From Armatimonadota bacterium (GTDB lineage: Bacteria; Sysuimicrobiota; Sysuimicrobiia; Sysuimicrobiales; Humicultoraceae): a stretch of 64,000 nt of DNA. The translations under genes and the position numbers were made by a program. Shown piece by piece: positions 39,021 through 48,892 of this stretch (positions are counted from its first letter, which is position 1; the number at the start of each line of letters is the position of its first letter). The notes beneath the pieces are model-generated. The model was not told the origin of the DNA and searched no databases. It saw nothing but the letters and a program-made list of their open reading frames with translations. The stretch lies in the NCBI GenBank assembly GCA_031459855.1, contig JAVKHP010000001.1, positions 1 to 64,000 of the forward strand. The letters are read 5' to 3'.

Positions 39021-39986
39021 TCATTCGTATCTGATGCGCGGGTCGCTGTAGGCCAGCAGGACGTCGGCGATCAGGTTGCCGACGACCAGCATCACCGACC
39101 CGATGACCAGCGACGCCATGACCACGTACAGGTCCTTCTGGAGCACCGCCTCGACGATCAGCTTGCCCAGGCCGGGCCAGCCGATGACGTTCTCCAGGAT
39201 CGCCGAGCCGCCCAGCAGGCCGCCCAGCTCGAAACCGAAGATCGTGATGAGGGGGTTGATGGCGTTGCGCACCGCGTGCTTGCTGAGCACGACGGGCTCG
39301 GGCAGGCCCTTGGCGCGGGCCGTGCGCACGTAGTCCTGGCGCAGCACCTCCAGCAGGTTGGCGCGCATCTGCCGCATGAGGCCCGCCACCGAGAACACTC
39401 CCAGCACCAGCACCGGCACCACCATGTGGTGGGCGACGTCCAGCACCTTCTGCCACCACGCCAGCTCGTCGAAGGCGATGCTGGTCATCCCGCCGATGGG
39501 GAGCCACCCGGTCCTGAACGCCCAGTAGAGCAGGAACAGCCCCGAGAAGAACGTGGGCGTGGAGATGCCCACGTACGCGGCGAACGACAGGGCGTTGTCC
39601 GACCAGCTGTACTGCCGCCGCGCCGCGTGGATCCCCAGCGGAATGGCGATCGCCCAGGCCACGGCCAGGGCCACGACGTTGAGCAGCAGGGTGTTGAACA
39701 GCCGCGAGCCGATCAGCCACATCACGGGCACGTGGTAGGCGAACGAGTAGCCGAAGTCCAGGCGCACCGCGTTCCACAGCCACTTGAGGTACTGCACGTG
39801 CAGGGGCTGGTCGAGGCCGAAGTTGCGGCGCATCTGCTCCACGGTCTGGGGGCTCACGATGGGGTTCAGGCGCATCTCGGCCAGGAAGTCGCCCGGGGAG
39901 AGCTGGATGATGACGAACGACACCAGCGTGATCCCCAGCAGCATGGGGATCATCTGGAGGAGGCGTCGGAGGATGTGCCGGAGCAT
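39021..39986 (-). CDS. Peptide ABC transporter permease, OppB type (second cluster)
   Basis: A 321-residue permease beginning MLRHILRRLLQMIPMLLGIT, with DFGYSFAYHVPV, six transmembrane helices and the EAA loop YVRTARAKGLPEPVVLSKHAVRNAI. It ends DPRIRYE. It forms the channel pair with the OppC-type protein that follows (overlapping or 17 bp apart) and lies 66 bp after binding protein 3. Confidence 0.93.
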   Translation of the reverse strand: MLRHILRRLLQMIPMLLGITLVSFVIIQLSPGDFLAEMRLNPIVSPQTVEQMRRNFGLDQPLHVQYLKWLWNAVRLDFGYSFAYHVPVMWLIGSRLFNTLLLNVVALAVAWAIAIPLGIHAARRQYSWSDNALSFAAYVGISTPTFFSGLFLLYWAFRTGWLPIGGMTSIAFDELAWWQKVLDVAHHMVVPVLVLGVFSVAGLMRQMRANLLEVLRQDYVRTARAKGLPEPVVLSKHAVRNAINPLITIFGFELGGLLGGSAILENVIGWPGLGKLIVEAVLQKDLYVVMASLVIGSVMLVVGNLIADVLLAYSDPRIRYE

Positions 39987-40052
39987 CCCGTCCAGGCGCT
40001 GGCCTACGCCGGCTGCCGCCGGAGCCCGGGACCGCGCGAGCGGCGCCCGCGC

Positions 40053-41795
40053 CTAGCGGTACGGGGTCCGGTAGTAGATCGTCTCGATGTCATAGAACGC
40101 CAGCGGGCCGGGGCTGAAGTTGCCCAGGGTGTTGCGGAACGCCGGCTGGGTGAGCGGGGCGGCGGTGTAGATCACCGGCACGTACTCCGCCACGATCTCC
40201 TGCCAGCGGAAGTAGAGCTGCCGGCGCTTCTGCTGGTCGACGGTGGTGGCCGCCTGGTCGAAGAGGCGGTCGATCTCGGCCTCCCAGTCGGTGGCCGGCC
40301 GTTCCTGCTTGGGCCACCACATGTGCAGCGAGCCGCTGGACTTCCAGACGTTCTGCCCGTTGTGGGGGTCGAGGGTGCCGGTCAACCCCAGGATCATCGC
40401 CTCCCAGGCGAACGTGCCCGTGAGCTTGCCCACCAGGGTGTTGAACGCCTCGGGGGCGAAGACGACGCGCATGCCCAGCTTGGCCAGGTCCTGCCGGATG
40501 AGGTTGCCAATCGCCTCGCGGTCGGCGTTGCCAGCGTTGGTGGCGATGGTGAACTCGACGACGTTCCCCTGACTGTCGCGCAGCAGGCCGTCAGGCCCCC
40601 GGGCGAACCCGGCCTCGCGCAGGAGCGCCTCGGCCCGGGCCAGATCGTACGGGTACTTGCGCACGTTGGGGTTGAAGAAGAACGTGTTGGCGGGGCTCAC
40701 CGGCCCGAACTGCGGCGTGGCCCGGCCCGCGTAGACCTGCCGCACGATCGCGTCCCGGTCGATGGCGTGGCTGACCGCCTGGCGGAACCGGACGTTCTGG
40801 AACCAGGCCAGCTTGGGCGGCCGTACCCCGGCGGGGTTCTGGTTGAACATCAGGAACTCGGTGCCAAACGCCGGGGGCCCGTCGAAGATGGTGAAGTTGT
40901 GCTGCTGCTGCATCGCCCGGAACTCGGCGTACTCCCGGGGCCGGGCGCCGTAGACGTCGGTCTCACGGGCCAGGAACTTCAGCCGGGCGGCATCCACGTT
41001 GGGCACGATCTCGATCACGAGCCGCGCCAGGTAGGGCAGGCGCTGCCCGCGCTTGTCCACCTTCCAGTACTTGTCGTTGCGCAGGTAGACGATGCGCTGC
41101 CCGGGCGTGTAGCTCTGCATCACGAAGGGCCCGTTGCCGATCAGCTCGCGCGGCGGCGTGTTGATGCCCCAGGCCCGGTTGAACTCCGCGGCGCCAGCCC
41201 GCAGCACGCCTTCCAGCCGGTGCTTGGGGAGCGGCGCGATGCCGCCCACCGTGCGCAGGAACGGCCCGAAGGGCTGGTGGGTGCGGAACTCCACAGTGTA
41301 GTCGTCGACCTTCCGGTACTGGATCCGCCTGCCGGCGATGGTGAGCACGTCAAGGTAGCTGGACTGTACCCCCGGGGTGAAGATCGCATCCAGCGTGAAG
41401 ATCACGTCGTCGGCCGTCACGGGCCGTCCGTCGAACCACTGCACCCCCCGGCGGAGCCTGAACGTCCACGTGCGGCCGTCGGGGCTCGTGGTCCACGACT
41501 CGGCCAGATTGGGCTCGACCTCGGTGGTGATCCGGTTCGTCTCGGTCAGGCTCTCGAACAGGTAGCCCAGCGGCACGGTGGACGAGGTCTCCTGGGCGAC
41601 GACGAGGTTGAACGTCCGGGGGTCGGAGATCGACGTGACCACGAACGTCCCCCCGGCCCGGCCGATGTCGGGCGCCTCCACCACCTTGGGTGCGGTGAGC
41701 CCGGGCGCAGCACCGCTCCGGGCCGCAGCGGGCGTCAGGACCACGGTGGCTGCGACCAGCATCACGAGGAACCGTCTGGATGCCATGAGACGCAC
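40053..41795 (-). CDS. Peptide ABC transporter substrate-binding protein (SBP_bac_5), copy 3
   Basis: 580 residues, more distant from copies 1 and 2 than they are from each other. The signal peptide (LVMLVAATVVLTPAAARSGAAPG) lacks a lipobox cysteine. Family features include WTFRLRRGVQWFDGRPVTADDV, NGPFVMQSYTPGQRIVYLRNDKYW, RFRQAVSHAIDRDAIV and YDLARAEALLREAGF. The GTG at 41795 is chosen because GGAGG ends 4 nt before it; ATG 41786 is alternative. It heads a cluster of binding protein, two permeases and a glycosyltransferase but no ATPases. Confidence 0.92.
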   Translation of the reverse strand: MRLMASRRFLVMLVAATVVLTPAAARSGAAPGLTAPKVVEAPDIGRAGGTFVVTSISDPRTFNLVVAQETSSTVPLGYLFESLTETNRITTEVEPNLAESWTTSPDGRTWTFRLRRGVQWFDGRPVTADDVIFTLDAIFTPGVQSSYLDVLTIAGRRIQYRKVDDYTVEFRTHQPFGPFLRTVGGIAPLPKHRLEGVLRAGAAEFNRAWGINTPPRELIGNGPFVMQSYTPGQRIVYLRNDKYWKVDKRGQRLPYLARLVIEIVPNVDAARLKFLARETDVYGARPREYAEFRAMQQQHNFTIFDGPPAFGTEFLMFNQNPAGVRPPKLAWFQNVRFRQAVSHAIDRDAIVRQVYAGRATPQFGPVSPANTFFFNPNVRKYPYDLARAEALLREAGFARGPDGLLRDSQGNVVEFTIATNAGNADREAIGNLIRQDLAKLGMRVVFAPEAFNTLVGKLTGTFAWEAMILGLTGTLDPHNGQNVWKSSGSLHMWWPKQERPATDWEAEIDRLFDQAATTVDQQKRRQLYFRWQEIVAEYVPVIYTAAPLTQPAFRNTLGNFSPGPLAFYDIETIYYRTPYR

Positions 41796-42139
41796 GCTCC
41801 CTCCCTTTCGTCGGCGGCACCGCGCGGATACCGGCGCGGGCCACCCGACGACGCGCGCTCCCGGCCCCGCCCGGCGGATCCGCAGCCTCCGGCCGCCGAG
41901 GCGCGGGCATCGGTACGGTGATCGCACCCCCAGCATACCAGGATCGGCTCCCGGCGGTGCCAGCAACGCGGTTCCGCCCGTCAGGAGTTGGCCATCTCCT
42001 GTCGTGCTTCCACGCTCGTTTCCCGACGCCCCCAGGACGCCCTGCGGCACGCCTCGTTCGGTCGGCGGGCTCGAGCGGCCCTCGCCCGTGCCGAGGCACG
42101 ACGTCCACAAGAGACTGCAGGCGCAGCTGCACGCCTGGT
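41796..42139. other. Intergenic region between pcrA and binding protein 3
   Basis: These 344 bp have no supportable gene. On the minus strand TGGTATGCT (TATGCT at 41932-41937 with TGG before it) could be an extended -10 for the binding-protein cluster, about 135 nt upstream of its start. A 13-mer CGGGCTCGAGCGG near 42065 recurs in the 3' end of pcrA (near 42148). Confidence 0.4.
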
Positions 42140-45100
42140 TCAGTCGACGGGCTCGAGCGGCGCGTAGGCCAGGGCCAGCCGCTTCACGGCGCCGGCGAAG
42201 CGGACGGTGACGATCGCGCCCGCGCCCTCGCCTTCCACCTCGAGCACCTGCCCCTCGCCGAACTTCGCGTGCCGCACACGCGCGCCGACCGCAGGGATGG
42301 CCGTCGCGGCGCGGGGCCCTGCCGCCGGCACGGCCGCGGGCTCCCCGGGCCCTCCACCCCACCGCTCCCGGGGAGGCGCCGCCACCACCAGCGCCGCGGG
42401 AACCTCGTCGAGGAAGCGCGACGGGATGGCCAGGTGCGTGGCGCCGAAGACCGTGCGGGTGCGGGCGTGGGTGAGGACGAGCCGACGCTTGGCCCGCGTG
42501 AACCCCACGTAGCACAGGCGCCGTTCTTCGTCCAGGCCCCCCTCCTCCTCCATCGCCCGGGCGTGCGGACAGAGGCCTTCCTCCAGGCCGGCGATGAAGA
42601 CCACGGGGAACTCCAAGCCCTTGGCGCTGTGCAGGGTCATCAGCGTCAGCCGGTCGAGGTCGTCGCGGTAGGTGTCCACGTCGGCCACCAACGCCAGGTG
42701 CTGGAGGAACGCGGCCAGGTCGATCTCGCCCGTGGCCTGCTCCACCTCCTGCGCCACGGTGACCAGCTCGCGCAGGTTCTCCAGCCGTGAGAACGCCTCG
42801 TCGGTGCCTTCGGCTTCCAGCATCGCCTGATAGCCGGTGAGCGCGATCGCCCGGGCGATCACCTGGCTGGCCGGCAGCCGGGCCGCCAGGTCACGGAGCT
42901 CGGCGATCAGCCGGGCGAAGGCCTCCAGCGCCCGGGCGGCTGGCCGGGGGACCTCCGCCAGCGCCTCGGGCCGCTCCGCCGCTTCCAGCACCGTGCACCC
43001 GGCGGCCTGCGCGTAGGCGACGAAACGCTGCAGCGACGTCTCCCCGACCCCGCGCCTGGGCGTGGCCAGGGCCCGCCGCAGGCTCGACAGGTCGTTGGGG
43101 TTGACGACCAGGCGCAGGTACGCCAGCAGGTCCTTGACCTCCCGGCGCTCGTAGAACCGCACGCCGCCCACGACCTGGTAGGGGAGGCCAGCCCGCAGGC
43201 ACGCCTCCTCCAGCAGCCGCGACTGGGCGTTGGTGCGGTAGAGCACCGCCACGTCGCGCAGCCGGCCCCCGGCCGCGAGGTGCGCCCGGACCTCGTCGAC
43301 GATGAACTGCGCCTCGTCGGCCCCGTCGGCGGCCTCGTAGACCGTCACCGGCACGCCGTCCTCGTTGGCGGTCCAGAGGTCCTTGGGGTGGCGGTGCGGG
43401 TTGTGCTGGATCACGCCGTGGGCGGCGGCCAGGATCGTCTTGGTGGAGCGGTAGTTCTGGGTGAGGGTGACCACGGTGGCGTCGGGGTAGTCGTGCTCGA
43501 ACTCCAGGATGTTGCGCACGTCGGCGCCGCGCCACCGGTAAATCGAGTTGTGGACCAGGACGCCGCCGGCGACGTAGCTGCGCAGGTCCGGGACCTCCAG
43601 GTCGAACACCAGACCCGTGTAGTGCGCGATGCCGCGCTCGACCACCTCGTCTTCGACCACCCGTCCGTCGCGCACCACGCACAGCCGCATGCCAGGATGC
43701 ACGTGCCCCAGCGGCATGACCAGATGCACCGGCGACGTCGACCGGGCTGTGGCATCCTGACGCACCGCGGCCACGCGGGCGCGCACCACAGGCTCCCCCT
43801 CCACCAGCGCGGCCAGACGGCGCGCCATCTGCCAGCCGGCATCGTAGTCGCGGCGCGCCGTTTCTACGCGCCAGACCGCGGCGCGGCTCTCCCGCGTCGG
43901 GTAGGCGCGGGCCACCCGAGCGCGCAGCGCCTCGCCGCTCGTGACCAGCTGAATCCGGTGATCGGACCACGCCCGATGACGGTAGCGACGGCCATCGCCG
44001 AACATGGTGAAGTAGACCAGCCGGCGGGCTGTCTGCCCGCGGACCACCGCGCCGGCGCGCAGGTGCGGATACTCGGGGCACATGGCCAGGTCGGCCAGCA
44101 GCCGATGCGCACGCGCTTCGGTCGCGATCTCGCGGAAGATCCGGTCCACGTGCGCCTGCTGGAGACGCATGCGCCGCCCACGGACGTGGAACACCGTGGT
44201 CGGGATCCCGTAGGTGAACGCGTACAGTTGCTCCAGACAGGCAGCCTCGGCGTCGTCGCGCGCGGTGGCCAGAATCCACAGCCGGTCGGCCACCATGCCG
44301 TTCAGCCGCAGGCCTGGCCCGTTGCCCACCACCCCGGCCGACCGGCTGCGCACACCCCTGCTGCGCCCGACCCGGAATCCCACGCCCCGTCGGTGCATCA
44401 GGTAGACATAGTGCATGTCGGGTTGTGGCACGACACGCGCGAAGACCAGGTGGTTCGGGGTCGCGGTGAGGCTGTGGCCGCCACGGGTCCGCACCGTGAC
44501 GACCGGGCCGGTGTAGGGCTGCCGGCGTACCGCTGCCACGGCCTGCGCCGCCAGCCGACCGCTGCCGCACGCCGCCCATACGGGCGTCCCCGGCGTGAGC
44601 GTCTCGATGGCCTGCGGTCCATTGGGGCCGTCGATCAGCGTCCCGAGTGGCAGACACTGGTCGTCATCGCCCACCACCGTGACGTTGCGCCAGCGGCCGG
44701 CCAGCGCGCGCACCAGCAGGTACTGAGCGTGGTTGGTGTCCTGGTACTCGTCGACCAGCACGTGGAGGAAGCGCTCCTGGTAGCGGGCCAGGACGTCGGG
44801 GTGCGTCTCGAACAGCCGCAGGACCTCGCACAGCAGGTCGTCGAAGTCCAGGGCCCCCTCCTCGCGCAGCCGCGCTTCGTACGCCCGCCAGGCCCGCGCG
44901 GCCGCCTCCTCCAGGTAGGTCCGCGCGCGGGCGGCGAAGCGGTCGGGGTCCAGCGCGTCGTCCTTGGCCCGGCCGATGATGGCGTGGAGCACCTGCGGCG
45001 GGTAGCGGCGCTCGTCCAGTCCGAGCGCCTCCATGGCCTGCCGCAGCACCCGGCGCTGCTCCTCCTCGTCGTAGATCGTAAACGTCGGGGGAATGCCGAT

Positions 45101-45406
45101 CGCCGCGCCGTCCTGGCGCAGGATGCGGCTGCAGATGGCGTGGAAGGTGCCGATCCACATCGGCCGCGCGACCGCGCCGCCCAGCAGCAGCTCCAGGCGC
45201 TGGCGCATCTCGGCCGCCGCCTTGTTGGTGAAGGTGACGGCCAGGATTCGCGCCGGTGGCACGTCCCGGGCGCGGATCAGGTACGCGATGCGGTAGGTCA
45301 GCACGCGGGTCTTCCCCGACCCGGCACCGGCGAGCACGAGCAGCGGCCCCCCGGGGTGGGTAACCGCCCGCCGTTGTTCGGGGTTCAGGTCGGCCAGCAG
45401 GTCCAT
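42140..45406 (-). CDS. pcrA: PcrA/UvrD DNA helicase precursor with an intein
   Basis: A superfamily 1A 3'-5' helicase used in repair and removal of stalled complexes. The 1088-residue precursor has Walker A GAGSGKT (27-33), TFTNKAAAEM, GTFHAICSRILR, Walker B VDEYQD (218-223), then motif III split after GDDDQ (246-250). The sequence resumes SIYRWRGAD at 621, followed by LTQNYRST, LMTLHSAKGLEF, YVGFTRAK and the C-terminal Tudor-like KFGEGQVLEVEGEG tail of PcrA. Removing residues 251-620 leaves a normal 718-residue helicase, so splicing is needed for function. It starts at the ATG at 45406. It is downstream of guaA (95-bp gap) on the same strand. Confidence 0.95.
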   Translation of the reverse strand: MDLLADLNPEQRRAVTHPGGPLLVLAGAGSGKTRVLTYRIAYLIRARDVPPARILAVTFTNKAAAEMRQRLELLLGGAVARPMWIGTFHAICSRILRQDGAAIGIPPTFTIYDEEEQRRVLRQAMEALGLDERRYPPQVLHAIIGRAKDDALDPDRFAARARTYLEEAAARAWRAYEARLREEGALDFDDLLCEVLRLFETHPDVLARYQERFLHVLVDEYQDTNHAQYLLVRALAGRWRNVTVVGDDDQCLPLGTLIDGPNGPQAIETLTPGTPVWAACGSGRLAAQAVAAVRRQPYTGPVVTVRTRGGHSLTATPNHLVFARVVPQPDMHYVYLMHRRGVGFRVGRSRGVRSRSAGVVGNGPGLRLNGMVADRLWILATARDDAEAACLEQLYAFTYGIPTTVFHVRGRRMRLQQAHVDRIFREIATEARAHRLLADLAMCPEYPHLRAGAVVRGQTARRLVYFTMFGDGRRYRHRAWSDHRIQLVTSGEALRARVARAYPTRESRAAVWRVETARRDYDAGWQMARRLAALVEGEPVVRARVAAVRQDATARSTSPVHLVMPLGHVHPGMRLCVVRDGRVVEDEVVERGIAHYTGLVFDLEVPDLRSYVAGGVLVHNSIYRWRGADVRNILEFEHDYPDATVVTLTQNYRSTKTILAAAHGVIQHNPHRHPKDLWTANEDGVPVTVYEAADGADEAQFIVDEVRAHLAAGGRLRDVAVLYRTNAQSRLLEEACLRAGLPYQVVGGVRFYERREVKDLLAYLRLVVNPNDLSSLRRALATPRRGVGETSLQRFVAYAQAAGCTVLEAAERPEALAEVPRPAARALEAFARLIAELRDLAARLPASQVIARAIALTGYQAMLEAEGTDEAFSRLENLRELVTVAQEVEQATGEIDLAAFLQHLALVADVDTYRDDLDRLTLMTLHSAKGLEFPVVFIAGLEEGLCPHARAMEEEGGLDEERRLCYVGFTRAKRRLVLTHARTRTVFGATHLAIPSRFLDEVPAALVVAAPPRERWGGGPGEPAAVPAAGPRAATAIPAVGARVRHAKFGEGQVLEVEGEGAGAIVTVRFAGAVKRLALAYAPLEPVD
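43547..44656 (-). mobile_element. Intein inside the PcrA helicase (370 residues)
   Basis: Residues 251-620 of the precursor. The first residue is Cys (CLPLGTLID, block A), block B is GHSLTATPNHLVF with the Thr-x-x-His pair, and the C-terminal block F/G is TGLVFDLEVPDLRSYVAGGVLVHN (shown in pieces: GLVFDLEV then VAGGVLVHN) ending His-Asn, followed by Ser as the first downstream residue. All residues for class 1 protein splicing are present. The site, between GDDDQ and SIYRW of motif III near the ATP-binding centre, is a classic place for inteins. The middle (about 330-550) has no LAGLIDADG or HNH motif; it holds HYVYLM, FRVGRS and YGIPTTVF. Confidence 0.93.
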
Positions 45407-45500
45407 GGTCCGCCGTTCACTATATCGGTCGGCGGGCCGACGTGCCAGGGACGCCCGGGCCTGCAGGCGGTGGGGCGCGGGGAGACCGCCGCCCGCCGGC

Positions 45501-47081
45501 TCACTCCCACTCGATCGTCGCCGGCGGCTTGCTGGTGAGGTCGTAGACGACCCGGGTGATGCCCGGCACCTCGCGGGTGATGCGGCTGGCGATGGCCTCC
45601 AGGACCTCGTCGGGTAATCGCGCCCAGTCGGCGGTCATGCCGTCCTCGCTGGTGACCGCGCGCACCACCACCACCTGCCCGTAGGTGCGCGCGTCGCCCA
45701 TCACGCCGACCGTGTGCACCGGCAGCAGCACGCCGAAGGCCTGCCACAGCTGTCCGGTCAGGCCGGCCTCGCGCAGCTCGTCGAGGATGATGGCGTCGGC
45801 CTCGCGCACCAGCGCCAGCTTCTCGGCCGTCACCTCGCCCAGGACGCGGATGGCGAGCCCGGGGCCGGGGAAGGGATGCCGCATGACCATCCGGTCGGGC
45901 AGCCCCAGCTGCCGGGCCACCTCGCGCACCTCGTCCTTGAAGAGGTCGCGGAACGGCTCCACGAGCCGGAAGGCCATGCGCTCGGGCAACCCGCCCACGT
46001 TGTGGTGGGTCTTGATGCGCGCTGCGGTGCGCGTGCCGCTCTCGATCACGTCGGGGTAGAGCGTGCCCTGCACGAGGAAGTCGATCCGTCCCAGGCGTGC
46101 GGCCTGCTCCTCGAACACCCGCACGAACTCTTCCCCGATGATGCGGCGCTTCTCCTCGGGGTCCACCACGCCCCGCAGGCGTGTCAGGAACCGGTCGCGG
46201 GCGTCCACGTGGACCAGCGGGATCTGGAAGGTGTCGCGGAACGTGGCCAGGACCTGCTCGGCCTCGCCCTTGCGCAGCAGGCCGTGGTCCACGAAGACGC
46301 AGGTGAGCTGGTCCCCGATGGCGCGATGCACCAGCGCTGCAGCGGTCGCCGAGTCCACGCCGCCCGACAGGGCGCACAGCGCGCGACCGTCGCCCACCTG
46401 CGCGCGGACGGCGCTCACCGCCCGCTCCACGAACGACGCCATGGTCCAGGTGGGCTCGCACCGGCAGACCCCGTAGAGGAAGTTGCGCAGCACCTCGACG
46501 CCCCAGGGCGTGTGGGACACCTCAGGGTGGAACTGCAGGCCGTAGAGGCGCCGGGCGCGATCCGCCATGGCCGCGATGGGGCTGCGGTCGGTGTGGGCCA
46601 GCACCACGAACCCCGGCGGCAGGGCCACGACCGAGTCGCCATGGCTCATCCAGCAGATCAGACGCGGTTCCAGTCCCACGAAGAGATCGGTCCCGTCGTC
46701 CACGAACAGGCGCGTCCGGCCGTACTCGCGCTGGTCGGCCGCCGCGGTGCGCCCCCCGAGCAGGTGAGCCATCAGCTGCATGCCGTAGCAGATGCCCAGG
46801 ATCGGGATGCCGGCGCCGAAGAGCGCCGGGTCCACCCGCGGCGCGCCGGGCGCGTAGACGCTGGCCGGCCCGCCGGAGAGCACGATGCCCTGCGGCCGGT
46901 AGGCCAGCAGCTGGGCGATCGGCGTGTCGTAGGGCAGGATCAGGCTGTAGACGCGGGCTTCGCGGATGCGGCGCGCGATGAGCTGCGCGTACTGCGCGCC
47001 GAAGTCCAGGACGATGACCGGCCGCTCCTGGGCCGCCGACGCCGGCAACGGCTGGGCCTGCGCGGCGGCCTGGACCGTCAC
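45501..47081 (-). CDS. guaA: GMP synthase (glutamine-hydrolysing)
   Basis: GuaA converts XMP to GMP with glutamine and ATP. The 526 residues have a class I glutamine amidotransferase ([20 protein letters not shown], nucleophile in GICYGMQ, HPEVSHT), an ATP-pyrophosphatase domain with [14 protein letters not shown] and [11 protein letters not shown], and the dimerisation domain ending KPPATIEWE. The GTG at 47081 overlaps the guaB3 stop by four bases (GTGA), supporting this start; a short Ala/Gln-rich leader of about 18 residues precedes the domain. It is third in hpt-guaB3-guaA. Confidence 0.97.
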   Translation of the reverse strand: MTVQAAAQAQPLPASAAQERPVIVLDFGAQYAQLIARRIREARVYSLILPYDTPIAQLLAYRPQGIVLSGGPASVYAPGAPRVDPALFGAGIPILGICYGMQLMAHLLGGRTAAADQREYGRTRLFVDDGTDLFVGLEPRLICWMSHGDSVVALPPGFVVLAHTDRSPIAAMADRARRLYGLQFHPEVSHTPWGVEVLRNFLYGVCRCEPTWTMASFVERAVSAVRAQVGDGRALCALSGGVDSATAAALVHRAIGDQLTCVFVDHGLLRKGEAEQVLATFRDTFQIPLVHVDARDRFLTRLRGVVDPEEKRRIIGEEFVRVFEEQAARLGRIDFLVQGTLYPDVIESGTRTAARIKTHHNVGGLPERMAFRLVEPFRDLFKDEVREVARQLGLPDRMVMRHPFPGPGLAIRVLGEVTAEKLALVREADAIILDELREAGLTGQLWQAFGVLLPVHTVGVMGDARTYGQVVVVRAVTSEDGMTADWARLPDEVLEAIASRITREVPGITRVVYDLTSKPPATIEWE

Positions 47082-48304
47082 CGCGCGCGTCCCTGCCCGA
47101 CCTGCTGGTTGAACTGCGCCGCCTTGCCCTCGACCCCCAGCTGCGGCGCCAGCACCAGCTCCACGCGGTGCATCTCGCGGATCGTGGCCGCCCCACACAT
47201 GCCCATGGCGGTCCGCAGGGCCTCGGCCAGGTTGTGCGACCCGTCGTCGGTGGCCGCCGGGCCCAGCAGGATCTGCCGCAGGGTCCCCGTGGTGCCTACC
47301 CGGATGCGCGTGCCGCGCGGCAGCGCTGCGTGCGGGGTCGCCATGCCCCAGTGGAAGCCGCGGCCGGGCGCCTCCGCGGCGCGCGCCAGCGCCGAGCCCA
47401 GCATGACCGCGTCGGCGCCGCAGGCGATGGCCTTGACCACGTCGCCCCCGGTGGCGATGCCGCCGTCGGCCACCACGGGCACGTAGCGGCCGGTCCTGGC
47501 CAGGTAGGCGTCGCGCGCCGCGGCGACGTCGCAGATCGCCGTGGCCTGCGGCACCCCGATGCCGAGCACGCGCCGGCTGGTGCAGGCCGCGCCCGGCCCG
47601 ACGCCCACGAAGACGGCCGCCGCGCCCGCTTCCATGAGGCCCAGGGCCGCCTCGTACGACACGCAGTTGCCCGCCAGCACCGGCACGCCGAGCGCGTCAG
47701 CCAGCCGGCGCAGCGAGAGCGCCCGTCCCCGCGTGGACCGGTGGGCCTCGGTGATCACGGTGGACTGGACCAGGACGAGGTCGGCCCCCGCCTGCTGCGC
47801 GATCGGCGCGAGGCGCGCGGCCGCCGCGGGCGTCACGGACACCGCGCAGACCGCGCCGGTCGCCTTGATGGCGCGCACGCGCGCAACCACCAGCTCGTCG
47901 CGGATCGGTGCCTGGTACAGGCGCTGCAGCAGCGCGACGACCTCGTCCGACGCTGCCGCGGCCACGGCAGCCAGCGGCTCGGCGGGATCCGCATAGCGGG
48001 TCTGCAGCCCTTCCAGGTTCAGCACCGCGAGACCGCCCAGCCGCCACATCGCCTCGGCCATCCCGACGTCGACCACGCTGTCCATCGCCGCGGCGAGGAA
48101 CGGCAGGCGGAAGACATGCGGTCCGAGCTGCCAGGAGGTGTCGACATCCTCGGGGTCGAGGGTCGACGCCGCGGGGACCAGCGCCACGTCCTCCAGGCTG
48201 TAGGTCCGCCGGACCATGCGGCCCCGGCCCAGCCACTCGCCCCCGCCGGCGGGATCCGCCACGCTCGCTGCCGGTGCGTCGATGCGCGTCGCCATCTCCT
48301 TCAC
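47078..48304 (-). CDS. GuaB3-family IMP dehydrogenase-like protein
   Basis: 408 residues of the IMPDH/GMP reductase barrel without CBS domains, matching the GuaB3 group of Actinobacteria and Cyanobacteria. Features are [22 protein letters not shown], the catalytic loop [18 protein letters not shown] with the active cysteine, [23 protein letters not shown] and the terminal [17 protein letters not shown]. Placed between hpt and guaA with a four-base overlap to guaA, it probably supplies XMP from IMP. Whether a canonical guaB also exists in the genome is not visible. GTG 48304 is used; ATG 48295 is alternative. Confidence 0.88.
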   Translation of the reverse strand: MKEMATRIDAPAASVADPAGGGEWLGRGRMVRRTYSLEDVALVPAASTLDPEDVDTSWQLGPHVFRLPFLAAAMDSVVDVGMAEAMWRLGGLAVLNLEGLQTRYADPAEPLAAVAAAASDEVVALLQRLYQAPIRDELVVARVRAIKATGAVCAVSVTPAAAARLAPIAQQAGADLVLVQSTVITEAHRSTRGRALSLRRLADALGVPVLAGNCVSYEAALGLMEAGAAAVFVGVGPGAACTSRRVLGIGVPQATAICDVAAARDAYLARTGRYVPVVADGGIATGGDVVKAIACGADAVMLGSALARAAEAPGRGFHWGMATPHAALPRGTRIRVGTTGTLRQILLGPAATDDGSHNLAEALRTAMGMCGAATIREMHRVELVLAPQLGVEGKAAQFNQQVGQGRAR

Positions 48305-48305
48305 C

Positions 48306-48860
48306 TCACGCGGTGGGACTCCCGTACAGTTCGGGCTTGAGCACGCCGATGTAGCGCAGGTTGCGGTAGCGGCCGGCGAAGTCCAGGCCGTAGCCCACGA
48401 CGAACCGGTCGGGGATCACGAAGCCGGCAAAGTCGATGGGCACCTCACGCCGCCGGCGCGGCTTCTTGTCCAGCAGCGCGCAGACCCGCAGCGACGCGGG
48501 GTAGCGCGCCTTGAGGGTCTCCAGGAGGTAGTCCATGGTGAGCCCGGTGTCGATGATGTCGTCGACGATGAGCACGTGCCGGCCCTCGATGGACTGGTCG
48601 AGGTCTTTGAGGATGCGCACGATCCCGCTCGATTCGGTGCCGGCGCCGTAGGAGGCCGTCGCCATGAAGTCGACCTGGCAGGGGATGGTGATCGCACGCA
48701 GGAGATCCGCCAGGAACACGAAGGCCCCCGTCAGGATGCCGACCAACAGGGGCTCTTTGGTGTCGTACTCGGCCGAGATCTGCCGCCCGAGCTCCCGGAT
48801 TCGGTCCAGGAGGACCTCCTCCGGGATCAGCACTTCTTCCACGTCGTCTGCCAGGCCCAC
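48306..48860 (-). CDS. hpt: Hypoxanthine phosphoribosyltransferase
   Basis: A 184-residue salvage enzyme converting hypoxanthine or guanine plus PRPP to IMP or GMP. It has the loop LLVGILTGAFVFLADLLR, the PRPP-binding motif HVLIVDDIIDTGLT, KKPRRR and FVVGYGLDFAGRYRNL. The GTG at 48860 is preceded by GAGGAG. It is the first gene of the purine operon and has a strong promoter at 48893-48922. It ends one base before guaB3. Confidence 0.96.
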   Translation of the reverse strand: MGLADDVEEVLIPEEVLLDRIRELGRQISAEYDTKEPLLVGILTGAFVFLADLLRAITIPCQVDFMATASYGAGTESSGIVRILKDLDQSIEGRHVLIVDDIIDTGLTMDYLLETLKARYPASLRVCALLDKKPRRRREVPIDFAGFVIPDRFVVGYGLDFAGRYRNLRYIGVLKPELYGSPTA

Positions 48861-48892
48861 CAGGTCGGGCTCCTCGAGAGGGGATTGGCGCC

